Source: Streptomyces sp. WM6378
GTDB taxonomy: Bacteria > Actinomycetota > Actinomycetes > Streptomycetales > Streptomycetaceae
Reading direction: 5' to 3'
Assembly: GCF_001279695.1 (NCBI RefSeq)
Contig: NZ_LGDD01000005.1
Span: forward strand, 1 to 25,379
DNA length: 25,379 bases
Every line of letters begins with the position of its first letter. Position 1 is the first letter of the stretch. The notes below the pieces were generated by a model that made no database searches, was not told the origin of the DNA, and was given only the letters and a program-made list of their open reading frames with translations. This document shows positions 7,609 through 14,634 of this stretch, one piece after another. The position numbers were made by a program, and so were the translations under genes.

Positions 7609-8658
7609 ATGACTCAGACACCCACACACCCGCAGGCGCACGCCCAGATCACCATTCCGGCCAAGCACCCCATGGTGACGATCCTGGGCTCCAGCGACTC
7701 CCTGCTGCGCGTGATCGAGAAGGCCTTCCCGTCGGCCGACATACACGTACGGGGCAATGTGATCAGCGCCGTGGGGGACGCGACGGAAGTCGCCCTCATT
7801 CAGCGGCTGTTCGACGAGATGATGCTGGTGCTCCGCACCGGACAGTCGATGACGGAGGACGCAGTGGAACGCTCGATCGCCATGCTCCGGGCGAATGGCA
7901 GCGCGAACGGCAACACGGCCAACGGGGACGGCAACCGTGAGACACCCGCCGAGGTGCTCACGCAGAACATCCTCTCCAGCCGCGGCCGCACCATCCGCCC
8001 CAAGACCCTCAACCAGAAGCGGTACGTCGACGCGATCGACAAGCACACGATCGTCTTCGGCATCGGCCCCGCCGGTACCGGCAAGACCTACCTCGCCATG
8101 GCCAAGGCGGTCCAGGCCCTGCAGTCCAAGCAGGTCACCCGGATCATCCTGACCAGACCGGCCGTGGAGGCCGGCGAGCGCCTGGGCTTCCTGCCCGGCA
8201 CGCTCTACGAGAAGATCGACCCGTACCTGCGCCCGCTGTACGACGCCCTGCACGACATGCTCGACCCGGACTCGATCCCGCGCCTGATGGCGGCCGGAAC
8301 GATCGAGGTGGCCCCGCTGGCGTACATGCGAGGCAGGACCCTCAACGACGCGTTCATCATCCTCGACGAGGCGCAGAACACCAGCGCCGAGCAGATGAAG
8401 ATGTTCCTGACCAGGCTCGGCTTCGACTCGAAGATCGTCATCACGGGTGACGTCACGCAGGTCGACCTGCCGAACGGCACGAAGAGCGGTCTGCGGCAGG
8501 TCCAGGACATCCTGGACGGCGTCGAGGACGTGCACTTCTCCCGGCTCACCTCGCAGGATGTCGTACGGCACAAGCTCGTCGGCCGTATCGTCGATGCGTA
8601 CGAGCAGTACGACAGCCGCCAGGGCCAGGACGGTCGGGGCGGCCGAAACGGGAAGTAG
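7609..8658 (+). CDS. phoH: PhoH family ATPase
   Basis: A 349-residue cytoplasmic P-loop ATPase of the PhoH family, linked in other bacteria to RNA metabolism. Walker A GPAGTGKT is at residues 153-160 and Walker B IILDEAQN at 250-257; [10 protein letters not shown] (a sensor-like motif) follows. The region 1-90 resembles the small N-terminal domain common to PhoH proteins, and a Gly/Asn/Ser linker (97-110) separates it from the ATPase. The start is uncertain: ATG 7609 has no good ribosome binding site, while in-frame ATG 7585 follows GGGAGG (7578-7583) by a single base. I prefer 7609 because MTQTP is the usual kind of N-terminus. It heads the cluster with ybeY 13 bases downstream. Confidence 0.93.
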   Translation: MTQTPTHPQAHAQITIPAKHPMVTILGSSDSLLRVIEKAFPSADIHVRGNVISAVGDATEVALIQRLFDEMMLVLRTGQSMTEDAVERSIAMLRANGSANGNTANGDGNRETPAEVLTQNILSSRGRTIRPKTLNQKRYVDAIDKHTIVFGIGPAGTGKTYLAMAKAVQALQSKQVTRIILTRPAVEAGERLGFLPGTLYEKIDPYLRPLYDALHDMLDPDSIPRLMAAGTIEVAPLAYMRGRTLNDAFIILDEAQNTSAEQMKMFLTRLGFDSKIVITGDVTQVDLPNGTKSGLRQVQDILDGVEDVHFSRLTSQDVVRHKLVGRIVDAYEQYDSRQGQDGRGGRNGK

Positions 8659-8671
8659 AGCAGAGCGCACC

Positions 8672-9169
8672 ATGTCGATCGACGTCAACAACGAGTCCGG
8701 AACCGAGGTCGACGAGCAGGCGATCCTCGACATCGCCCGCTACGCCCTCACGCGGATGCGGATCCACCCGCTCTCCGAGCTCTCGGTGATCGTCGTGGAC
8801 GGCGAGGCCATGGAGCAGCTGCACATCCAGTGGATGGACCTGCCGGGTCCGACCGATGTCATGTCCTTCCCGATGGACGAGCTGCGTCCGCCGTCGAAGG
8901 ACGACGAGGAGCCCCCGCAGGGGCTCCTCGGTGACATCGTGCTGTGCCCCGAGGTCGCCAAGAAGCAGGGCGAGGACGCCGAGACGCAGCACTCCATGGA
9001 CGAGGAGCTCCAGCTCCTCACCGTCCACGGCGTGCTGCACCTGCTCGGCTACGACCACGAGGAGCCGGACGAGAAGGCCGAGATGTTCGGTCTCCAGGCG
9101 GCGATCGTGGACGGCTGGCGCGCGGAGAAGGGCCTGACCGGTCCCTCCCCGGCGCCGACCGTCTCATGA
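8672..9169 (+). CDS. ybeY: Endoribonuclease YbeY (rRNA maturation factor)
   Basis: A 165-residue zinc-dependent endoribonuclease of the UPF0054 family, which takes part in 16S rRNA 3'-end maturation and ribosome quality control. The zinc motif [11 protein letters not shown] (residues 119-129) supplies H119, H123 and H129, and the DVMSFPMDE segment before it is also typical. Length is normal. The start at 8672 is 13 bases after the phoH stop and lacks a strong ribosome binding site, so translational coupling is likely. The stop overlaps the next start by 4 bases (ATGA). Confidence 0.95.
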   Translation: MSIDVNNESGTEVDEQAILDIARYALTRMRIHPLSELSVIVVDGEAMEQLHIQWMDLPGPTDVMSFPMDELRPPSKDDEEPPQGLLGDIVLCPEVAKKQGEDAETQHSMDEELQLLTVHGVLHLLGYDHEEPDEKAEMFGLQAAIVDGWRAEKGLTGPSPAPTVS

Positions 9170-10464
9170 CCGGCCAACTGATCGCGGGCGCCGTCGCGCT
9201 GGTCGTCGTCGCCTGGCTAGCGGCCTGCGCAGAGGCCGGCATCGCCCGTACGTCCTCCTTCCGCGCGGAGGAGGCGGTCCGCACCGGGCGGCGCGGTAGC
9301 GCCAAGCTCGCCCAGATCGCCTCCGACCCGACGCGCTATCTCAACGTGGCCCTGCTGGTGCGGGTCGCCTGCGAGATGGCGGCGGGGGTCCTCGTCACGT
9401 ACGTGTGCCTCAACGAGTTCGGCGAGACCTGGGCCGCGCTGCTCGTCGCCATCGGCGTGATGGTGCTCGTCTCGTACGTCGCGGTCGGCGTCTCGCCCCG
9501 CACCATCGGCCGGCAGCACCCCCTGAACACCGCGACGGTGGCCGCGTACGTGCTGCTGCCGCTGGCCAGGATCATGGGGCCGATCCCGCAGCTCCTGATC
9601 CTGCTCGGCAACGCGCTCACCCCCGGAAAGGGCTTCCGCAAGGGGCCGTTCGCGTCCGAGGCCGAGCTGCGGGCGATGGTCGACCTCGCCGAGCAGGAGT
9701 CGCTGATCGAGGACGACGAGCGCCGGATGGTGCACTCGGTGTTCGAGCTGGGCGACACCCTGGTGCGCGAGGTCATGGTGCCGCGCACCGACCTCGTCTG
9801 CATCGAGCGGTACAAGACGATCCGCCAGGCCCTCACCCTCGCCCTGCGCTCCGGCTTCTCGCGGATCCCGGTGACCGGCGAGAACGAGGACGACATCGTC
9901 GGGATCGTCTATCTGAAGGACCTGGTGCGCAAGACGCACATCAACCGGGACTCCGAGGCCGATCTCGTCTCCACCGCCATGCGGCCCGCCGCCTTCGTGC
10001 CCGACACCAAGAACGCCGGTGACCTGCTGCGCGAGATGCAGCAGCAGCGCAGCCACGTCGCGGTCGTCATCGACGAGTACGGCGGTACCGCGGGCATCGT
10101 CACCATCGAGGACATCCTGGAGGAGATCGTCGGTGAGATCACCGACGAGTACGACCGCGAACTGCCGCCGGTCACCGAGCTCGCGGACGGCTGCTTCCGG
10201 GTGACCGCCCGGCTCGACATCGGCGACCTGGGCGAGCTGTTCGGCTTCGACGAGTTCGACGACGAGGACGTGGAGACGGTCGGCGGGCTGCTCGCCAAGT
10301 CGCTCGGCCGGGTGCCGATCGCGGGCGCCTCCGCCGTGGTGGAACTGCCCGACGCGCGCCGGCTGCGGCTCACCGCCGAGTCCCCGGCCGGCCGCCGCAA
10401 CAAGATCGTCACCGTACTGGTGGAGCCGACCAAGGACGACGAGGGGAAGTGGAGCGCGGAGTGA
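9166..10464 (+). CDS. CNNM/CorC-type membrane protein with CBS domains
   Basis: A 432-residue protein of the HlyC/CorC family, thought to act in magnesium or other cation homeostasis despite the old hemolysin label. An N-terminal DUF21-like membrane domain of about four hydrophobic segments (residues 1-145, beginning [21 protein letters not shown]) is followed by a CBS pair (about 200-320, with the [12 protein letters not shown] opening and [23 protein letters not shown] closing motifs) and a C-terminal transporter-associated domain. ATG 9166 overlaps the ybeY stop by 4 bases. The phoH-ybeY-corC order is that of other actinobacteria. Confidence 0.93.
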   Translation: MTGQLIAGAVALVVVAWLAACAEAGIARTSSFRAEEAVRTGRRGSAKLAQIASDPTRYLNVALLVRVACEMAAGVLVTYVCLNEFGETWAALLVAIGVMVLVSYVAVGVSPRTIGRQHPLNTATVAAYVLLPLARIMGPIPQLLILLGNALTPGKGFRKGPFASEAELRAMVDLAEQESLIEDDERRMVHSVFELGDTLVREVMVPRTDLVCIERYKTIRQALTLALRSGFSRIPVTGENEDDIVGIVYLKDLVRKTHINRDSEADLVSTAMRPAAFVPDTKNAGDLLREMQQQRSHVAVVIDEYGGTAGIVTIEDILEEIVGEITDEYDRELPPVTELADGCFRVTARLDIGDLGELFGFDEFDDEDVETVGGLLAKSLGRVPIAGASAVVELPDARRLRLTAESPAGRRNKIVTVLVEPTKDDEGKWSAE

Positions 10465-10814
10465 AGCCCGAGCAACTGAGGGCGTTCTGCCTGGAGTTCA
10501 ACGCGGCGACGGAGGAGTTCCCGTTCAACCCGGAGACCTCCGTCTTCAAGGTGCTCGGGAAGGTGTTCGCGCTCACCGCGCTCGACGGGAAGCCGCTCAC
10601 CGTCAACCTCAAGTGCGACCCGGACGACGCGGTCCGGCTGCGCGAGGAGCACGCCGCGATCGTGCCGGGCTGGCACATGAACAAGCGGCACTGGAACACC
10701 GTGGACGTGGCCGGGCTCCCGGACCGGCTGGTCCGGGAGCTCATCGAGGACTCGTACGACCTGGTGGTCGCCGGTCTGCCGAAGGCCGAGCGGCTCCGGC
10801 TCGACCGGGCCTGA
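10461..10814 (+). CDS. MmcQ/YjbR family protein
   Basis: A 117-residue protein of the MmcQ/YjbR (CyaY-like fold, possible DNA-binding) family. The closing motif GWHMNKRHWNTV (around residues 70-81) and LTVNLKCDPD before it are diagnostic; molecular function is unknown. GTG 10461 overlaps the corC stop by 4 bases (GTGA) and has GGAG at 10451-10454; a GTG at 10449 in the same frame is a less likely start. Its stop lies 4 bases from the stop of the convergent exporter gene, which leaves no room for a separate terminator. Confidence 0.88.
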   Translation: MKPEQLRAFCLEFNAATEEFPFNPETSVFKVLGKVFALTALDGKPLTVNLKCDPDDAVRLREEHAAIVPGWHMNKRHWNTVDVAGLPDRLVRELIEDSYDLVVAGLPKAERLRLDRA

Positions 10815-10818
10815 CTCC

Positions 10819-12228
10819 TCAAGCCCGCTTGCGCAGGCCGAGGCCGACCAGGGCGGCCGCCGCGATCACGATCACCGCGTCGATCGCGAGCACCGTGCGC
10901 ACCCCGTCGAACAGCGAGGCCTGCGTGGTGGCGAGCACGCCGAGCAACGGGATGCCGACGGTCAGGCCGACCTGCTGGGTGGTGGTGACGAGGCCGGTCG
11001 CCAGGCCCTGCTCCTCGTCCGGGACGCCGCTGGTCACGGTCACGCCGTACGAGATGATCGCGCCGAGGTGGCACATGCTGGCCAGCGAGACGGCGACGGT
11101 CGCGAGCAGGGCGCCCGACCCGGTGCCGAGGCCGAGCAGGGCGGCGATGAAGACGCCCTGGCCGAGCAGCGAGCCGACCAGGACCCGCCGGGCGCCGAAG
11201 CGGCCGATGAACTTGGCGGCGTACGTGCCGGCGACGGCCGAGGCGACGCCCTGGATGCCGAAGATCAGGCCGGTCTGGAAGGACGAGAGGCTCAGGGTCT
11301 CCTGGAGGTAGAGGGTCAGTACGAAGACGACCGTCGACATCATCGAGAAGGTGACCAGGCCGCCCAGGTTGCCCCAGGCCACCGTGCGGCGCTTCAGCAT
11401 CGGCAGCGAGACCAGCGGTGCCGAGGCCTTCGACTCGACGACCACGAACGCGGCGAGCAGGGCGAGGCCCGCGAGCAGGGTGCCCCAGACGTCCACGCCG
11501 CCGAAGCCGCGCTGGGCCGCCGTCGACAGGGCGTAGATCACCGCGAGCAGACCGCCGGTGACGGTGACGGCGCCGGGCACGTCCAGGCGCGGCCGCTCGG
11601 GGGTGCGGGACTCGGGCAGCAGGCCGGGGGCGAGGACGAGCACGATCGCCGCGAAGGCCACCAGCAGGCCCATCGTGGAGCGCCAGCCCAGGGTGTCGGT
11701 CATGATGCCGCCGAGGACCATGCCGATGGTGAAGCCCAGCGACAGCAGAGTGCCGGAGATGCCCAGCGCCTTGTCGCGCAGCGGGCCCTCGGGGAACGTC
11801 GTGGTCAGCAGGGACATGCCGGTCGGCACGATGACGGCCGCGCCCAGGCCCTGCAGCGCGCGCCCGGTCAGGAAGGACGCCGGGTCCCAGGCGAGGGTGG
11901 CGAGCAGCGAGGCCGCGCCGAACAGCGCGAGGCCGGTCAGGAACAGCTTCTTGCGGCCGAAGAGGTCGGCGATGCGGCCGAACAGGAGCAGGAAGCCGCC
12001 CGACGGCAGGGCGAACGCGGTGACCGCCCACTGCAGTGCGGACTGGCTCAGGCCCAGGTCCTTGCCGAGCGCGGGCAGCGCCACGTTCAGTACGGAGAAG
12101 TCGAGCGCCACCATGAACTGGGCGGCGCAGAGCACGAAGAGGACCAGCTTGGCCCGGCCGGTCAGCCGGTCCGCCTGGGGAGCCGCCGTGTGCGGCCCGG
12201 TGATTGTCGTCTGTGTATCGATCGCCAT
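10819..12228 (-). CDS. MFS multidrug exporter, DHA2 (14-TM) type
   Basis: A 469-residue major facilitator of the EmrB/QacA (DHA2) type, a proton-driven exporter of drugs or other small toxic compounds. Motif A, GRIADLFGRKK, follows the second helix; the first helix has the family's LDFSVLNVALPAL motif and helix five the TIGMVLGGIMTD antiporter motif. Length and hydrophobic pattern fit 14 segments. ATG 12228 has GAAGG eight bases upstream; the GTG at 12234 would be too close to it. Divergent from an MmyB-like regulator gene across 89 bases, which suggests local control of an efflux pump. Confidence 0.9.
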   Translation of the reverse strand: MAIDTQTTITGPHTAAPQADRLTGRAKLVLFVLCAAQFMVALDFSVLNVALPALGKDLGLSQSALQWAVTAFALPSGGFLLLFGRIADLFGRKKLFLTGLALFGAASLLATLAWDPASFLTGRALQGLGAAVIVPTGMSLLTTTFPEGPLRDKALGISGTLLSLGFTIGMVLGGIMTDTLGWRSTMGLLVAFAAIVLVLAPGLLPESRTPERPRLDVPGAVTVTGGLLAVIYALSTAAQRGFGGVDVWGTLLAGLALLAAFVVVESKASAPLVSLPMLKRRTVAWGNLGGLVTFSMMSTVVFVLTLYLQETLSLSSFQTGLIFGIQGVASAVAGTYAAKFIGRFGARRVLVGSLLGQGVFIAALLGLGTGSGALLATVAVSLASMCHLGAIISYGVTVTSGVPDEEQGLATGLVTTTQQVGLTVGIPLLGVLATTQASLFDGVRTVLAIDAVIVIAAAALVGLGLRKRA

Positions 12229-12282
12229 GGCCACTACCTTCGCGGCCCGGGAATGCCCGTGGAGAGTGGGAACTTATCCTGT

Positions 12283-12296
12283 TGGTGGCACCACCA
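12283..12296. promoter_or_regulatory. Palindrome in the exporter/regulator divergent region
   Basis: TGGTGG-CA-CCACCA is a perfect 6-bp inverted repeat with a 2-base centre, 22 bases before the regulator start and 55 before the exporter start. TATCCT at 12275-12280 could be a plus-strand -10, and GATAAG on the other strand a minus-strand one, so the palindrome is well placed as the regulator's operator. Confidence 0.5.
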
Positions 12297-12317
12297 GGCA
12301 GCAGACAGGGGGAGTTC

Positions 12318-13190
12318 GTGGCTACACCGATCGACAAGCACCGCCGCAGTGAACTGCGCGAGTTCCTGATGAGCAGGCGGGCCAGGATCACCCCCAGGCA
12401 GGCCGGGCTGCCCGACGGCGGGGCCCGCCGCCGCACCCCGGGGCTGCGCCGCGAGGAGGTCGCCGTGCTCGCCGGGGTCGGGGTCTCCTGGTACCAGTGG
12501 CTGGAGCAGGGCCGCGACATCACGGTGTCGCCGCAGGTCCTTGACTCGGTGGGCCGGGTCCTCCAGCTGACCAGCGCCGAGCGCCGCCACCTGTACGTGC
12601 TCGCCGGGCTGAATCCGCCGGCGCCGGAGGTCGACCCTTCGAACGTCGACATGTGCCACGGGCTTCAGCGCCTGATCGACGCCTGGATGCCGTTCCCCGC
12701 GCACATCATGGACGCGTACTGGAACACGGTGATGTACAACGACGCGGCCGCGCTCGTCCTCGGGATGCGCCCGGAGATCGTGCAGAACTGTCTGCTCGCG
12801 TTCTTCAGCGACCCCATCTACCGTGCCCGCGCCAAGCGTTGGGACGAGATCGCCTGCACCGTCGTCGCCCAGTTCCGGGCGGCCTGTTCGGAGCGGCCCG
12901 ACGACGAGGGGTTCCAGGCGGTCGTCGAACAGGCCAAGGAGCTCAGCCCGGAGTTCGTGGAGCTGTGGGAGCGGCGCGACGTCCAGCCCGGCGGGCTGCT
13001 CCGCAAGGAGATGGAGCACCCGCTCGTCGGCGCCCTGCACGTCGAGTCGACCCAACTGCGCGTCCCGGCCCGCCCGGACCTGGTGATCGTGCTGCACACC
13101 CCGCTGCCGAACACGGACACCGCCGAGAAGCTGGAGTGGCTGACGTCGCCGGAGGGCCGACGGGGGTCGATGTATCCGATCGCGGGCTGA
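12318..13190 (+). CDS. XRE-family regulator with MmyB-like sensor domain
   Basis: A 290-residue transcription factor. The N-terminal half-domain (residues 10-97) is a helix-turn-helix of the form common in actinobacterial MmyB-like regulators: LREFLMSRRARITP, RRTPGLRREEVAVLAGVGVSWYQWLEQGRD, then LQLTSAERRHLYVLAG. The remainder (110-280) matches the MmyB ligand-binding domain pattern, including MDAYWNTVMYNDAAALVLG. Such domains bind fatty-acid-like ligands in characterised members. GTG 12318 has a G-rich Shine-Dalgarno (AGGGGGAG, 12307-12314) at rather short spacing; ATG 12369 is too far into the domain. Its position beside the exporter makes that pump the likely target. Confidence 0.85.
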   Translation: MATPIDKHRRSELREFLMSRRARITPRQAGLPDGGARRRTPGLRREEVAVLAGVGVSWYQWLEQGRDITVSPQVLDSVGRVLQLTSAERRHLYVLAGLNPPAPEVDPSNVDMCHGLQRLIDAWMPFPAHIMDAYWNTVMYNDAAALVLGMRPEIVQNCLLAFFSDPIYRARAKRWDEIACTVVAQFRAACSERPDDEGFQAVVEQAKELSPEFVELWERRDVQPGGLLRKEMEHPLVGALHVESTQLRVPARPDLVIVLHTPLPNTDTAEKLEWLTSPEGRRGSMYPIAG

Positions 13191-13220
13191 GCCCCCGCGG
13201 CCTCGGTGCCCGGCACTCCT

Positions 13221-13232
13221 TATGCTCGGGGC
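13221..13232 (+). promoter_or_regulatory. -10 element placed for a leaderless transcript
   Basis: TATGCT (13221-13226) lies six bases before the ATG at 13233, and no Shine-Dalgarno sequence is present. A start point seven bases from a TANNNT box would coincide with the A of the start codon, the usual geometry of leaderless mRNAs in actinobacteria. Confidence 0.5.
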
Positions 13233-13577
13233 ATGACTCAGAGCACCGAACTCGACCCCGAGGACCGCAAGATCATCACGCTGGCGCGCAGCGCCCGGGC
13301 CCGCAACGGCGTGGCCGAGGGCGCCGCCGTGCGCGACGAGACCGGCCGCACGTACGTCGCCGGAACGGTCGAGCTCGCCTCCCTGAAGCTGTCCGCCCTC
13401 CAGACCGCCGTAGCGATGGCGGTGGCCAGCGGCGCGAAGTCCCTGGAGGCGGCCGCCGTGGTGACAGAGGCACCCGGCCCCGCGGAAGCGGACCTGTCGG
13501 CGGTACGGGACCTGGGCGGCCCCGACACCCCGGTCCTGCTCGCGGGCCCGGACGGGGAAGTACGGGCCAGGGCCTGA
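13233..13577 (+). CDS. Cytidine-deaminase-like protein lacking the zinc site
   Basis: A 114-residue protein with the length and strand/helix rhythm of small cytidine deaminases and the position near era of such genes in other actinobacteria. The active site is missing: the helix that should carry C/H-A-E reads SALQTAVAMAVASG (residues 54-67), so Glu and the zinc ligand are absent, and there is no P-C-x-x-C further on (the protein has no Cys at all). A non-catalytic or nucleotide-binding role is therefore more likely than deamination. The only visible translation signal is the start itself, with a -10 box just upstream. Annotation pipelines may call it cytidine deaminase; the sequence argues against activity. 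Confidence 0.75.
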   Translation: MTQSTELDPEDRKIITLARSARARNGVAEGAAVRDETGRTYVAGTVELASLKLSALQTAVAMAVASGAKSLEAAAVVTEAPGPAEADLSAVRDLGGPDTPVLLAGPDGEVRARA

Positions 13578-13583
13578 GCCGAG

Positions 13584-13600
13584 GGGGCGACGGACGCCCC
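13584..13600 (+). terminator. Terminator hairpin after the deaminase-like gene
   Basis: GGGGCG (13584-13589) pairs with CGCCCC (13595-13600) around an ACGGA loop, followed by GCCCCCCTTTCC. It lies seven bases after the stop codon. Confidence 0.6.
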
Positions 13601-13906
13601 GCCCCCCTTTCCTCCCCTGTCCCTTAAGAATCAAGGCGATGGCCCTTGCAATCCCGAGCGGCCCGCGCATCAATGGACGACAGTCGATCCGACGGTCCGT
13701 CAGATTCGCGGGCGGTCGGCACGGGGCGCAGAGCCGCAGCCCCGCGCCGGAGTCGGATGCGCTCCCTCCGCGCAGTTGCCGCAGCCCCTGCAGAGCCATG
13801 CCCGCACGCCCGCGCACCCGTGCGCGTGGGCCAACCGGGGGCCGCTGCGCGGTCGTGTGCCGATGACGCGGCAGACGATCAACTCCCTGTAACGGGAAGG
13901 GGAATC
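13601..13906. other. Intergenic region upstream of the secreted-protein cassette
   Basis: About 300 bases without a convincing gene. It contains the 13689-13703 palindrome preceded by GACAGT (13679-13684), and ends in AAGGGGAA (13897-13904), the ribosome binding site of the small secreted protein. I could not identify a clear -35/-10 pair. Confidence 0.6.
13689..13703. promoter_or_regulatory. Palindrome upstream of the small secreted protein gene
   Basis: CCGACGGTCCGTCAG contains GACGG-T-CCGTC. It aligns with the palindrome at 14514-14528 at 10 of 15 positions with the same centre, and both are preceded within a few bases by GACAGT. A shared regulator is a plausible reading. Confidence 0.4.
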
Positions 13907-14392
13907 ATGCGTAAGAGCACCAGAAGGCCGGTCGCGCGGGCCGCACTCGCGGTGGGGGCGGTGGCCGTGGCGGGCCTCGCGTTCGCGCCGAGCGCGGCCG
14001 CCGTCTCGCCGGGCTCGGCGACCGCCACGTACGACTGCGGGAGCTGGGGCGGTGGCGGTGCCACGCTCACCGCGACCCAGAGCGGTACGGCCGCGACCAT
14101 CACGCTGACCTCGGCCGTCACCACGCCGGTCGCCGTCGGCGCCAACCAGATCAGCGCGAACCTGACCCTCGCCAAGGGCGCGGGCGGCACCACGGTGTTC
14201 AGCGGCCAGGCCAACCCCGCGCTCAGCGCGGGCGACCCGGTCACGATCGGCCCGCTGAACGGGACCGTCGCCTCCGGTGACAGCCTCGACTCGTACTTCG
14301 CCGGCACCGCCCTGTCGATGACGATCTTCGGGGTCTCGGTGAACTGCGACGCGACGACCTCGCAGGCGCCGGGCCCGTTCGTCTTCGACTGA
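13907..14392 (+). CDS. Small secreted protein of the WxL cassette, unknown function
   Basis: A 161-residue exported protein. The signal peptide is clear: MRKSTRRPVARA, a hydrophobic core to about residue 26, and a probable cut after SAAA near 32. The mature part is Gly/Thr/Ala-rich with alternating residues typical of beta strands and has only two cysteines, C44 (TYDCGSW) near the start and C147 (SVNCDAT) near the end, which could close one disulfide across a beta sandwich. No WxL motif, sortase signal or membrane anchor is present, so it should be released or held by a partner. ATG 13907 has AAGGGGAA at 13897-13904. A strong terminator follows, so it is probably transcribed separately from the next gene. 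I do not recognise a named family. Confidence 0.85.
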   Translation: MRKSTRRPVARAALAVGAVAVAGLAFAPSAAAVSPGSATATYDCGSWGGGGATLTATQSGTAATITLTSAVTTPVAVGANQISANLTLAKGAGGTTVFSGQANPALSAGDPVTIGPLNGTVASGDSLDSYFAGTALSMTIFGVSVNCDATTSQAPGPFVFD

Positions 14393-14429
14393 TCCGCGCG
14401 GAGGCAACAGGCACGCACCACGCAGAACG

Positions 14430-14460
14430 AGCCGGTGCCGTCCCGGGCGGCGCCGGCTTT
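14430..14460 (+). terminator. Strong intrinsic terminator
   Basis: AGCCGGTGCCG (14430-14440) and CGGCGCCGGCT (14448-14458) form an 11-bp stem with one G-T pair and a TCCCGGG loop, followed by TTTCGTGT. It lies about 40 bases after the small secreted protein gene. Confidence 0.8.
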
Positions 14461-14503
14461 CGTGTGGCCGCAGCACGCCCAAGTGGCCTGAAATGCCAGG
14501 ATC

Positions 14504-14528
14504 TTGACAGTATCTGATGGGTCATCAG
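14504..14528 (+). promoter_or_regulatory. -35-like TTGACA overlapping control palindrome of the WxL-like gene
   Basis: A consensus TTGACA (14504-14509) is followed by CTGATG-GGT-CATCAG (14514-14528), a perfect 6-bp inverted repeat in the space where a -10 spacer would lie. A good -10 is not obvious. A second inverted repeat, CATTGAC (14546-14552) with GTCAATG (14571-14577), follows. The palindrome resembles the one at 13689-13703. Confidence 0.5.
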
Positions 14529-14634
14529 TTGGTGCGGCGGGAGGGCATTGACTTCTTTTCGCCCCGAGCCGTCAATGGCTCCCTGTCGGCGCAGCCGAGC
14601 CGCGCTGTGCCACTTCAGGAAGGGGGGCAAGCCC

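Noticed and set aside
4782..7610. A 942-codon open frame on the minus strand opposite the glucarate dehydratase and PfkB genes
   Set aside because: Long antisense frames are normal in DNA with extreme GC at third positions. The plus-strand genes have clear motifs and the antisense product is a Val/Arg/Gly-rich string with no recognisable domain.
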